From the NCBI GenBank assembly GCA_016210495.1, contig JACQUC010000146.1, positions 1-47,110 of the forward strand: a DNA stretch of 47,110 nucleotides, written 5' to 3'. The notes beneath the pieces are model-generated. The model saw nothing but the letters and a program-made list of their open reading frames with translations. It was not told the origin of the DNA and ran no database searches. Of the stretch, positions 31,515 to 38,899 are shown piece by piece. The position numbers were made by a program, and so were the translations under genes. The DNA is from Chloroflexota bacterium. Its GTDB lineage: Bacteria; Chloroflexota; FW602-bin22; JACPRP01. The first letter of the stretch is position 1, and the number at the start of each line of letters is the position of its first letter.

Positions 31515-32711
31515 ATGAGAGGGAAACTCAAGCCACTTGGACTGTGTTTCTTGGCAACCGTTATCGTTGTCTGGATGGCTGCGTGCCAGGCGACTCCCGC
31601 GCCCGTGACAGCCCCTGCCCCTACTGCCGCGTCACAGGCGGCTCCCGCGCCCGTGACAGCCCCTACGCCTGCTGCCGCGTCAAAGGCGGCTTCCGCGCCT
31701 GTGACGGCCCCTACACCTGCTGCCGCGCCAAAGGCTACCACCGCTGCCGTCCCTGCCCCGGACCGCGTGGCGCAGCTTTACGAGCTGGCCAAGAAGGAGG
31801 GAGAGGTTGTCTTCAACCTGGTTCCCCAGGGGACGCTGTACGATCCCCTTATCGACACGTTCAAGAAAAGGTTTCCTCAAGTCAATTTGAAGATCCTGGA
31901 CGTGTCGGCAACGCGTGCGGCGCCCCGAATTATCAGCGAAGTTGCCGCCAAGGCCGTCACCATAGACGTACACCGGGGGAGCGTTGGCGCTTTAATGCCG
32001 CTGCTGGAGAGGGGCTTGCTCGAGCCTACGGATTGGACGGGGGTTTCTGTGGCTGACCCGAAAGCTGTTCTCCTGGAGGGGCGGGCCATCAAGATAGAAG
32101 ACATCCCCTGGATTGTCTTCTACAACGACAAGCTCGTATCCCCGAACGACATTCCCAAATCCTGGGAAGATTTGCTGGCCCCCAAGTGGACAGGGAAGAT
32201 CGCCTTCCGCCTGGGCGGTCCATTCATGGCGGCCTGGCCTCTAGCCTGGGGAGAGAAGGGGGCCTTGGAATACGTGAACAAGCTGGCGAATCAGAAGCTC
32301 ATTCCCTTCACAGATTCTTCATTGCTGATCGACAAAGTAGTGAGAGGAGAGGCCTCAGTTGGAATGGGTATCGCGAGCGGTGTCCTGGGTGAGAGGGCAC
32401 GTGGCGCTCCCCTGGCCATTGCCCCGGTGAGCCCTCAGACCACCATGGTTAGCGTAGCGTCCGTGCTCAAAGGCGCGCCCCATCCCAATGCCGCCCGGCT
32501 TCTTATGGCCTGGCTGGCTACCAAAGAGGCCAAAGAGGCTCTCGCAAAGGGCGGACTGGAACCGACAGCGCAGTGTACAGACTCCCCCACGGCGAAGCTC
32601 TTGTGTGACCTGAAGATTAAGATGTTTCTCCTGGATACAATGGAAAGCGCTAAGCTGGATGCCAAGGTGCGGGAGGACTACCCCCCGATGCTGGGATTAG
32701 TGCCTCGATAG
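31515..32711 (+). CDS. ABC-type extracellular binding lipoprotein (iron/family 1 type)
   Basis: 398 residues. The start at 31515 is preceded by AAAGGAGG. The signal peptide ends in a lipobox (WMAAC, Cys24). A linker of about 55 residues, rich in Ala, Pro, Thr and Val, consists of three 16-residue repeats. The binding domain (YELAKKEGEVVFNL, TLYDPLIDTFKKRFPQVNLK, WIVFYNDKLV, IPKSWEDLLAPKWTGKIAF) is of the Fbp/thiamine/2-aminoethylphosphonate type that delivers ferric iron or small anions. The permease gene follows 31 bases after its stop. The ligand cannot be inferred, and a link to the UGSC/CMD enzymes is only positional. Confidence 0.9.
   Translation: MRGKLKPLGLCFLATVIVVWMAACQATPAPVTAPAPTAASQAAPAPVTAPTPAAASKAASAPVTAPTPAAAPKATTAAVPAPDRVAQLYELAKKEGEVVFNLVPQGTLYDPLIDTFKKRFPQVNLKILDVSATRAAPRIISEVAAKAVTIDVHRGSVGALMPLLERGLLEPTDWTGVSVADPKAVLLEGRAIKIEDIPWIVFYNDKLVSPNDIPKSWEDLLAPKWTGKIAFRLGGPFMAAWPLAWGEKGALEYVNKLANQKLIPFTDSSLLIDKVVRGEASVGMGIASGVLGERARGAPLAIAPVSPQTTMVSVASVLKGAPHPNAARLLMAWLATKEAKEALAKGGLEPTAQCTDSPTAKLLCDLKIKMFLLDTMESAKLDAKVREDYPPMLGLVPR
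31590..31733 (+). repeat. Three 48-bp tandem repeats in the lipoprotein linker
   Basis: Units at 31590, 31638 and 31686 encode 16-residue Ala/Pro/Val/Thr-rich segments (APVTAPTPAAASK-like). They diverge at only a few bases, so the linker length probably varies by slippage. Confidence 0.85.
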
Positions 32712-32742
32712 TCGAGTTTTGTGCCTCAGGCTGGGGTGCACT

Positions 32743-34497
32743 GTGGCTGAACGGTTAATACGGGCGGGACCGGCCCGCTTCCATCGAGTTAGCATTCCCT
32801 GGAAAGGGGTCGTGGGGGTTGTAGCAGGGGCGTTCGTGGTCTATCTGGTAGTTGTGCCCCTGTTGATGCTGGTCTTTAGCAGCTTTCGAGCCACCGGGGA
32901 ACAGCTCCCCTTCGAGGCGACCACTTTCACCCTGGCCAATTACGAACGTGTGTTCACCTCAAGTCTCACGTATCGCCTGCTGTGGAACACCTTCGCCTAT
33001 GGCTCCATAGCCTTGGTGCTGAGCCTGGGGCTGGCGGTGGCCTTCGCCTGGTTCATAGAGCGGACCAATGCCCCTGCGCGCCCTGTCCTGGTTTTGCTAG
33101 CGGTGGCCCCTATAGGGGTGCCCATTCTTGTGGAGGCTATGGCCTGGGCACTGTTGGCCAATCCCACTAACGGCGTCTTGAACCTGGCGCTGAGGGCTGT
33201 GTTCGGGCCGGGTGGGGGCGGACCACTCAATATTTACTCCTTAGTTGGGATGGGGGTGGTCAGCGGGCTCAAGATGGTGGCCTCGGCCTACATTCTGGTG
33301 GCGGCTGTTATGACCCGGTTGGACCCGGCGCTGGAGGAGGCCAGCTCTACCAGTGGGGCCTCCGCTTGGACCACTCTTCGCCGGGTCACCGGGCCGCTGC
33401 TGCGTCCGGCCGTGCTGGCGGTGGGGATATATCTTGCAACGCTCATCGTCGAGTCCTTCGAAGTGCCGGCAGTGCTTGGTATGCCTGAACGGATTTTCGT
33501 GTTTAGCACTCTGATCTATTCGGCTGTCCACACCACCGTTGGGCTGCCGAACTTTGGCCTGGTCAGTAGCTATTCGGCTGTGACAGTGCTGATATCAGGG
33601 GCCCTGGTGTACTGGTACCACCGGCTGGCAAAGAAGCAGGAGCGATTTGCCGTGGTAACAGGCAAAGGCTATCGGCCCCGGCGCATAGTGCTATCCAGGG
33701 GATGGCAGGCGGTCTTTGTCAGCGCCATTGGGCTCTATGCCCTGCTGACAGCTGTGCTGCCCTTCCTGGTGCTGCTGTGGGCCAGCCTGGGCATTCTGTA
33801 TACCCCGCTGTCCCTGAGCTCGGCCACCCTGGACTCCTACAAGTATGTTGCCCAGATGCCGGATATGCTGCGCTCGATATGGAATACCGTGGTTATCAGC
33901 GCAGGCAGCGCCACAGGCACCATGGTGTTAGCGCTGCTGATATCGTGGCTGGCGATTCGCACCCGGTTCTTTGCGCACTGGCTTCCGGATCGGCTAACAA
34001 TCCTGGGCGTGGCCATGCCCAGCATAGTGATTGGCCTGGCCCTCGTTTTCTGGTACATTCGCTTCCCTCTCCCCATCTATGGGTCGATCTGGATCATCAT
34101 GCTGGGCTCGACGACCCGCTTTCTGGCCTATGGCGCTCGGGTGATGAACGCGGGCTACCTGCAAATCCATCAGGAGCTGGAGGAAGCCTCGGAGACCAGT
34201 GGTGCTGGCTTTTGGTCCACTATGACCCGAGTGGTGTTGCCCCTGGTCTGGCCTGCTTTTATCGGCGGCTGGTTCTGGGTGTTCATTCACGCCCTGCGGG
34301 ATGTCACCATACCGATTATGCTCTACACCGTAGACAATCACACAGTGGCAATAAGGCTGTGGAACGTCTGGATGGACCAGGGCTTTTTCAACCGGGGCGC
34401 GGCCATTGCGGTGCCACTGATGCTGGTTTCCGTTGTCCTCAGCCTCGTTCTCACCAGGCGAGTGATGATGGTAGCAAGCGAGGCTCAGTCGGTCTAG
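32743..34497 (+). CDS. ABC transporter permease, two fused BPD domains (iron/thiamine type)
   Basis: About 584 residues with 12 helices in two homologous halves, each with a binding-protein-dependent transport EAA loop: EEASSTSGASAWTTLRRV (first half) and EEASETSGAGFWSTMTRV (second half). This is the FbpB/ThiP layout in which one chain supplies both membrane domains. I prefer the GTG at 32743 to the one at 32719, which lacks a ribosome site. It is coupled to the upstream binding protein. The expected ATPase gene does not follow: a repeat and a convergent gene come next, so the system must borrow an ATPase. Confidence 0.9.
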   Translation: MAERLIRAGPARFHRVSIPWKGVVGVVAGAFVVYLVVVPLLMLVFSSFRATGEQLPFEATTFTLANYERVFTSSLTYRLLWNTFAYGSIALVLSLGLAVAFAWFIERTNAPARPVLVLLAVAPIGVPILVEAMAWALLANPTNGVLNLALRAVFGPGGGGPLNIYSLVGMGVVSGLKMVASAYILVAAVMTRLDPALEEASSTSGASAWTTLRRVTGPLLRPAVLAVGIYLATLIVESFEVPAVLGMPERIFVFSTLIYSAVHTTVGLPNFGLVSSYSAVTVLISGALVYWYHRLAKKQERFAVVTGKGYRPRRIVLSRGWQAVFVSAIGLYALLTAVLPFLVLLWASLGILYTPLSLSSATLDSYKYVAQMPDMLRSIWNTVVISAGSATGTMVLALLISWLAIRTRFFAHWLPDRLTILGVAMPSIVIGLALVFWYIRFPLPIYGSIWIIMLGSTTRFLAYGARVMNAGYLQIHQELEEASETSGAGFWSTMTRVVLPLVWPAFIGGWFWVFIHALRDVTIPIMLYTVDNHTVAIRLWNVWMDQGFFNRGAAIAVPLMLVSVVLSLVLTRRVMMVASEAQSV

Positions 34498-34508
34498 TAC
34501 GAAGATAG

Positions 34509-34587
34509 GTGAACCGCAAAGGACGCAAAGAGCGCAAAGAGGAATTGTGAGGAAAACTTCGTGTCCTTTTTGTTCTTCGTGGTGAAC
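34509..34587. repeat. Inverted element with GCAAAGGACGCAAAG arms
   Basis: Left arm GGTGAACCGCAAAGGACGC, right arm ending GTTCTTCGTGGTGAAC. The arms are loosely complementary around an AT-richer centre. It belongs to the widespread 'GACGCAAAG...CTTCGTG' type of dispersed repeats. Confidence 0.6.
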
Positions 34588-34709
34588 GCGGCTGAGTTTT
34601 CACCCTTGGTGGTACACTGCCAAGGGTGTGGCTGACTAGCACAGGTCCGGAATAGGCCATGGCAGAAGGATGCGGGTAGCGGCTTCATCCAGGCTCGCTC
34701 TCTACGGGC

Positions 34710-35927
34710 TCAGACTACCGGATACAGCCCTTCGGACAGGTCTTCGACGAACCTGCCGATGTCGGTGAGCTCGCGGTCGATGGTGTCGGTGACGCGGCGG
34801 GAAACCAATGGAAGGTCCACGCCAGGCTCAAGGATAAGCTGGGCGGATGCGACGATGGGCTGATCGATGGGTGCTCCAATCTGGCTGCAAAGCCAGACGT
34901 AGACCTCCCTGATACCAGGGACTTGCGTGTAGATCTCGTTGGCGATCTTGTGGGACAGGACGTTGTAGATTTTGCCCACGTGGCTGACGGCATTCTTGCC
35001 GGCGGCAGCCTCGGCGCTGGCGGGCCGATTGAGGGCGATGACGCCGTTGACGCGATTGCCACGCCCAACCTCGCCGGAATCAGCATCCTCGGCAGAAGTG
35101 CCGAGGACGGATAGATACATCCCCTCCATACCGCGCGCTGGGTCGTCGAGGGTGTCGAAGTGCACGTGAACGTCTGTAAGGGTCAACTTCTGAGCGTTGA
35201 CGAACTCCTCTAGCGCCTTCTGTATCTCGGCCTTCCTCTTGAAATAGGTGGCCGCGCTGTCGACGAAGCGGTCGATCAGCGGCATTGCTACCGTAAGCAC
35301 CAGCAGGCCTTCTTCGCGGAAGCCCATTACCTTTACGTCTTCGCCTGTTTCCGGGAAATCACGCTTGAACGCGGGCGAGTTCAGGAATCTTTCCGTAGCC
35401 AAAACAATCTTTTCGGTGGGACTGAGCGGTGCGTATCCTACGGCGGCGGAGGTGTCGTTGGCGGCGAGAAGGCGCGAGGCGCCTCTGGGCTGAAAAATGC
35501 TCGCCAATTCAGGGGCGCCGGGCTTGATCTCGACCTGATACTGCACGTGCTTGGATGGGTCGACGAAGCGCAGGTTCTTCTTCAGCCATTCCTTCGCCTG
35601 ATCGATGGCAATGGTATCGACAGGCACACGCTGGCCGTCGACCGAGTACGTGGCGCGGTCCCCGAAGATGATCCGGATCGGCTCCAGTAGCTCTCCACCA
35701 CCGAACTTGCGTCGAGCGCGGCCAGCCACCAGTAGTCCTTTGTCGATGTTGTAGTGCACGGCGGCGCCGCACCGCCGCCTGTACTCGCGGCCCAAGGCCA
35801 AGGACACCTGCTCCATAATGGCATCGCAGATGTAGTCGGGATGGCCGATGCCTTTCCGCTCGACGATCTCAACAAGGTGCTCGGAGACCGGAGCGGCATG
35901 TATTTGCTCGATAAGGATCTTTCTCAT
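34710..35927 (-). CDS. mat: Archaeal-type S-adenosylmethionine synthetase (methionine adenosyltransferase)
   Basis: 405 residues from the ATG at 35927, the standard length for the archaeal MAT family (COG1812), which is very divergent from bacterial MetK. It shows VERKGIGHPDYICDAIMEQ (the ATP-binding region with GHPD), the Lys-rich HYNIDKGLLVAGR, ANDTSAAVGYAPLSPTE, DVHVHFDTLDDP, GRGNRVNGVI and GKNAVSHVGKIYNVLSHKIA. It joins methionine and ATP to SAM. No strong ribosome site precedes the ATG, and the 54 open codons upstream are repeat-derived. Archaeal-type MAT occurs in a minority of bacteria. No bacterial-type metK is seen in this window. Confidence 0.9.
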   Translation of the reverse strand: MRKILIEQIHAAPVSEHLVEIVERKGIGHPDYICDAIMEQVSLALGREYRRRCGAAVHYNIDKGLLVAGRARRKFGGGELLEPIRIIFGDRATYSVDGQRVPVDTIAIDQAKEWLKKNLRFVDPSKHVQYQVEIKPGAPELASIFQPRGASRLLAANDTSAAVGYAPLSPTEKIVLATERFLNSPAFKRDFPETGEDVKVMGFREEGLLVLTVAMPLIDRFVDSAATYFKRKAEIQKALEEFVNAQKLTLTDVHVHFDTLDDPARGMEGMYLSVLGTSAEDADSGEVGRGNRVNGVIALNRPASAEAAAGKNAVSHVGKIYNVLSHKIANEIYTQVPGIREVYVWLCSQIGAPIDQPIVASAQLILEPGVDLPLVSRRVTDTIDRELTDIGRFVEDLSEGLYPVV

Positions 35928-36016
35928 ATTGTTACACGTAGTTGCAAGTAGCGTACCAGGGGTGGGGGGGGACAGTGGAATGGCAGGGGTTAGATCTGTG
36001 GCAAGTATGAGGGGGA

Positions 36017-36106
36017 CCCTCACCCTCTCCCTTTGCGAAGGGAGAGGGGATTGGCACAGTTTGTGGTGAGACAGACAGAGGGCAACCACGCAGGGTTGCC
36101 CCTACG
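36017..36106. repeat. Family D and family E repeats, upstream of the SAM synthetase gene
   Basis: Family D CCCTCACCCTCTCCC...GGGAGAGGGGA (36017-36050) followed by family E GGGCAACC-ACGCAG-GGTTGCCCCTAC (36081-36106). They occupy the gap between the RidA-like gene's end and the synthetase start. Confidence 0.75.
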
Positions 36107-36157
36107 ATGGGGCGCGCTCTGGCGAGCGTGAGCAGGTCGAAATTAGACTGGCCTTGC

Positions 36158-36553
36158 TCAGATCCTGGCGACGCACTTGATCTCTACGAGCTGCCTGCCT
36201 AGAGAAAGGCGTCCTACCTGAACCAGGGTATTGGCGGGAGGGATGAGACCGGCGTAGACTTCTTTGCGCACGTCGGCCACGATCTGGAAGGCGGCTTTTG
36301 CGTCGGTGACGAAGACCACCTCCTCGACGACGTTGTCGATGGTGGCACCGTGCTTGGCGAGAAGCTTCTTGATGTTCTCGTAGGTCTGCCGGATCTGCGC
36401 CTCGACATCGCCGGTGCCCACGAAGGTGCCATCGTCGTCGTGGCTGAATTGGCCGGAGATGTAGATGGTATCGCCAACTTTGAGCGCCTGAGTGAAGAAG
36501 AACGAGTCTTCCCAGGGCAAGCCGTGGTTCTGGGGATGCTTGGTGATGGGCAT
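36158..36553 (-). CDS. RidA/YjgF-family protein lacking the deaminase arginine
   Basis: 131 residues, a normal Rid length, with an AAGGAGG-type ribosome site upstream of the ATG at 36553. It has the family fold signals ALKVGDTIYISGQ, EAQIRQTYENIKKLLAKHG, VVFVTDA and the C-terminal VEIKCVARI. The imine/enamine-hydrolysing Arg (Arg105 in E. coli-type RidA, in a P-A-R-S-like context) is replaced: here the segment is PPANTLVQVGRL. It therefore falls in one of the Rid subfamilies without proven deaminase activity. It has its own promoter with a perfect -10. Its partner or pathway is unknown. Confidence 0.85.
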   Translation of the reverse strand: MPITKHPQNHGLPWEDSFFFTQALKVGDTIYISGQFSHDDDGTFVGTGDVEAQIRQTYENIKKLLAKHGATIDNVVEEVVFVTDAKAAFQIVADVRKEVYAGLIPPANTLVQVGRLSLGRQLVEIKCVARI

Positions 36554-36616
36554 TTCTGGTGCCTCCTTGCGCGTATGGAATACCGCCGGTGCATTTGTGG
36601 CGGCTTGGCGAGCGTA

Positions 36617-36645
36617 ATTATAGCAGGAGGCAGAGGTGTGAGCAA
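36617..36645 (-). promoter_or_regulatory. Promoter of the RidA-like gene
   Basis: Minus strand: TTGCTC (36645-36640, 3/6), a 17-bp spacer and perfect TATAAT (36622-36617). Confidence 0.5.
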
Positions 36646-36680
36646 CAAGCCTGGTTACGGTGCGGAGTGCCGGCAGAGGC

Positions 36681-36723
36681 CACCCCGCCCCACCCCGGGC
36701 GGACAGAGACGTCCGCCCCTACG
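36681..36723. repeat. Family A hairpin repeat
   Basis: CACCCCGCCCCACCCCGG, then GGGCGGAC-AGAGAC-GTCCGCCC, then CTACG. It sits 20 bases past the activase gene's stop. Confidence 0.75.
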
Positions 36724-36742
36724 CTTGCCGACTAGAAGCAGG

Positions 36743-37699
36743 CTACGATTCCCACTTATTGCACCGCCCGCCCCAGCGGGCGATGACCTCACGGCCGGCT
36801 TTGATCTGCACTATCTCGCAGATATTGGAGCAGGCCCTGCACTCGAACGACGAGCTGCTGTACGCAAGGTCGGCGGTCTCATGGCCCTTGAAGGCGCTGG
36901 GCCGATGCCCGTTGTAGGAGTGGTTTTCGTAGGCGAGGAGGGCAGCGCCCACGGCACCCATGACTTGATGGTGCGGGGGGACGATGATCTCGGTCTTGAG
37001 CTGCTCCTCGAAGGCGCGAACGATGCCCTGGTTGAACGCGACGCCGCCCTGGAAGGCCACGGGAGGCAGTATCTCCTTGCCCAGCCCGAGGTTGTTCAAG
37101 TAGTTACGGGCCATGGCCTCGCACAGCCCCCAGAGGATATCTTCGATTCGATGCCCCATCTGCTGTTTGTGAATCATGTCCGACTCGGCAAACACGGTAC
37201 AGCGACCGGCGATGCGCACGGGAGAGGCAGACTTCAAGGCCATTTCGCCGAACTGGCTGATGGGAAGGTTGAGTCGTGAGGCCTGCTGGTCGAGGAAGGC
37301 GCCCGTGCCGGCGGCGCACACGGTGTTCATAGCAAAATCCACGACGATGGCATCGCGAATGATGATCAGCTTGGAGTCCTGGCCGCCGATTTCGAGGATA
37401 GTCTGAACGTTTGGAACGAAGTGAGAGGCGCCAACGGCGTGGGCAGTGATCTCGTTTTTGACTACATCGGCTCCGACGACGGCGGCGGCCAGTTGCCGCC
37501 CGCTGCCCGTCGTTCCTACGCCAGCGATCTCGGTCACGCCCGGCACGGAACGAGACATCTCTTTGAGGCCTTCCTGCACCACGGACAACGGCTTGCCCTG
37601 GGTCCGAACGTAGGTCGAATAGACAAGGTTGCAGTCGTCGTCTATCAGGGCGAATTTGGTTGTTACAGAGCCGACGTCGATGCCAAGAAATGCCCGCAC
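36743..37699 (-). CDS. CoA-substrate-specific enzyme activase (BadF/BcrA/HgdC family) with Cys-rich tail
   Basis: 318 residues from a GTG at 37699 (GGGAGG five bases upstream). The ASKHA core has GIDVGSVTTKFALID, ILEIGGQDSKLIII, the bridging cluster Cys in NTVCAAGTGAFLDQQ, GRCTVFAESDMIHKQQ and AFQGGVAFNQG. The last 50 residues add CRACSNICEIVQI...GGRCNKW, the Cys motif that in the large COG1924-type proteins precedes a dehydratase-like second half. Here the protein stops right after it. It is therefore a third ATPase of the same superfamily as the operon at 19.3-20.9 kb but of the activase branch, and it lacks an adjacent target. Confidence 0.85.
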   Translation of the reverse strand: MRAFLGIDVGSVTTKFALIDDDCNLVYSTYVRTQGKPLSVVQEGLKEMSRSVPGVTEIAGVGTTGSGRQLAAAVVGADVVKNEITAHAVGASHFVPNVQTILEIGGQDSKLIIIRDAIVVDFAMNTVCAAGTGAFLDQQASRLNLPISQFGEMALKSASPVRIAGRCTVFAESDMIHKQQMGHRIEDILWGLCEAMARNYLNNLGLGKEILPPVAFQGGVAFNQGIVRAFEEQLKTEIIVPPHHQVMGAVGAALLAYENHSYNGHRPSAFKGHETADLAYSSSSFECRACSNICEIVQIKAGREVIARWGGRCNKWES

Positions 37700-37758
37700 A
37701 GTATCCTCCCGATGGGTGCTGAAGTTATCCCAGTGTACAGCCGCCTGCCCGGCAAGTC

Positions 37759-37774
37759 TGTGACAAAAGTCACA
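37759..37774 (-). promoter_or_regulatory. CRP/FNR-type palindrome upstream of the activase gene
   Basis: TGTGA-CAAAAG-TCACA, an exact match to the TGTGA-N6-TCACA CRP consensus, centred 67 bases before the activase start. Binding by a CRP/FNR-family regulator is inferred. Confidence 0.5.
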
Positions 37775-37801
37775 CGCCTACCCCGGCACCTTAGCACGGC
37801 A

Positions 37802-37841
37802 TTTAATCATATTTTAACAAATGTCAAATTGGCAGTTAGCA
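37802..37841 (+). promoter_or_regulatory. Candidate PhoB-type direct repeats, site 1
   Basis: TTTAAT (37802-37807) and TTTAAC (37813-37818) are 11 bp apart, the spacing used by OmpR/PhoB-type regulators. GTTAGCA follows at 37835. A site with the same TTTTAAC-N16-GTTAGCA frame precedes htrA (40412-40441). Confidence 0.35.
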
Positions 37842-37871
37842 TTTCGGACTAACAATTGAATATGGGAAAAC

Positions 37872-38012
37872 GTTCACCACGGAGACACGGAGGCACAGAG
37901 ACGGATAAGGGTAAGACGGCAGATAGATCCGTTCGCTTCTTGACCTCTTTTCCCTTTTGCCGTTTTCAAATTCTCCGCGCTTCTCCGTGCCTCTGTGTCT
38001 CCGTGGTTAGAC
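37872..38012. repeat. 141-bp element with inverted CACGGAGACACGGAGG arms
   Basis: Left arm ACCACGGAGACACGGAGGC (from 37876) and right arm ending CTGTGTCTCCGTGGT (to 38007) match as inverted repeats at about 24 of 27 positions, around a non-coding centre. It is a common type of dispersed repeat in environmental bacteria. It separates the two-component genes from site 1. Confidence 0.75.
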
Positions 38013-38038
38013 CCTGTCGTGAACGGTTACATGGGAAT

Positions 38039-38067
38039 TTGGCGAAAGGGATCGTTTTGGCTATACT
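38039..38067 (+). promoter_or_regulatory. Promoter of the two-component/HtrA genes
   Basis: TTGGCG (38039-38044), a 17-bp spacer and TATACT (38062-38067, 5/6). The family B element lies between it and the response-regulator start. Confidence 0.45.
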
Positions 38068-38090
38068 AAGATGGGGTAGGACGTAGCATG

Positions 38091-38177
38091 GTTTTTGGTG
38101 CGAAACTGGGGCAAAGCGCCACGCCAGCCCGGGGCGAGGAGACCTCGCCCCTACGTTGATCTATTCGCACCAGAAAC
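38091..38177. repeat. Family B MITE-like element with 14-bp terminal inverted repeats
   Basis: Starts GTTTTTGGTGCGAA and ends TTCGCACCAGAAAC, inverted copies matching at 13 of 14 positions. The core is GGGGCGAGG-AGA-CCTCGCCCCTACG. This is the best-preserved copy of the family, 87 bp. It forms most of the 5' leader of the response-regulator transcript. Confidence 0.8.
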
Positions 38178-38200
38178 AGTATAGGAAGCGGGGTCCAGGA

Positions 38201-38896
38201 GTGAGCGCAGCACCTACCATCATGGTGGTTGACGACGAAAAGAATATCGTGCAATTGGCTAAGCTGTACCTGACACGAGAAGGTTATAACGTGGAAGCCG
38301 CTTTCGACGGCAAAGAAGCGCTGGAGAAGGCAAGAACAAGCAATCCCAGTTTGATCGTGCTGGACTTGATGCTGCCGGAAATGGACGGCTGGGAGGTGTG
38401 TCGACGCCTGCGCAAAGAGAGCGAGGTGCCCATAATCATCCTCACGGCGCGCAGCGACGACGTGGAGAAGATTGTCGGTCTCGAGCTTGGCGCCGACGAC
38501 TACGTGACGAAGCCATTCAACCCGCGCGAGCTGGTCGCCAGGGTCAAGGCGGTGCTGAGGCGATACAACACCGGACAGGAGCAGAGCAGGGTTCTCGATC
38601 TGGGGAATCTGCGAATGGACCTGGACAAGAGGGAAGTCACCGTCGACGGACGGGCAGTAGAGCTTCGCGCGAAGGAATTCGACCTACTCGCCGCCTTCGC
38701 GGTAAATCCAGGCATAGTCTTTACGCGCGAGAAGCTGCTGGAGATGGTTTGGGGATACGACTATCTAGGCGATAGTCGAACAATAGACGTTCACATCACC
38801 TGGCTCAGGGAAAAACTTGGCGGTTCGTCGGCCCGAATAAAAACCGTGTGGGGAGTCGGATACAAGCTGGTTGTGCCGAAGCCAGGCGAGGAGTAG
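38201..38896 (+). CDS. OmpR/PhoB-family response regulator
   Basis: About 231 residues from the GTG at 38201. Upstream in-frame codons come from the repeat. The receiver domain has the acidic pocket VVDDE (Asp11, Asp12), the phospho-acceptor Asp55 in IVLDLMLPEMDGW, Thr in ILTARSDD and Lys in VTKPF. The C-terminal winged helix has LRAKEFDLLAAFAVNPG, VFTREKLLEMVWGY and the recognition region SRTIDVHITWLREKL. It is phosphorylated by the kinase encoded three bases downstream. It probably controls the htrA gene that follows and perhaps its own promoter. Confidence 0.95.
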   Translation: MSAAPTIMVVDDEKNIVQLAKLYLTREGYNVEAAFDGKEALEKARTSNPSLIVLDLMLPEMDGWEVCRRLRKESEVPIIILTARSDDVEKIVGLELGADDYVTKPFNPRELVARVKAVLRRYNTGQEQSRVLDLGNLRMDLDKREVTVDGRAVELRAKEFDLLAAFAVNPGIVFTREKLLEMVWGYDYLGDSRTIDVHITWLREKLGGSSARIKTVWGVGYKLVVPKPGEE

Positions 38897-38899
38897 GCG

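Noticed and set aside
34710..36089. A 54-residue N-terminal extension of the SAM synthetase
   Set aside because: The extension is encoded by family D repeat DNA, and the family starts at MRKILIEQ.
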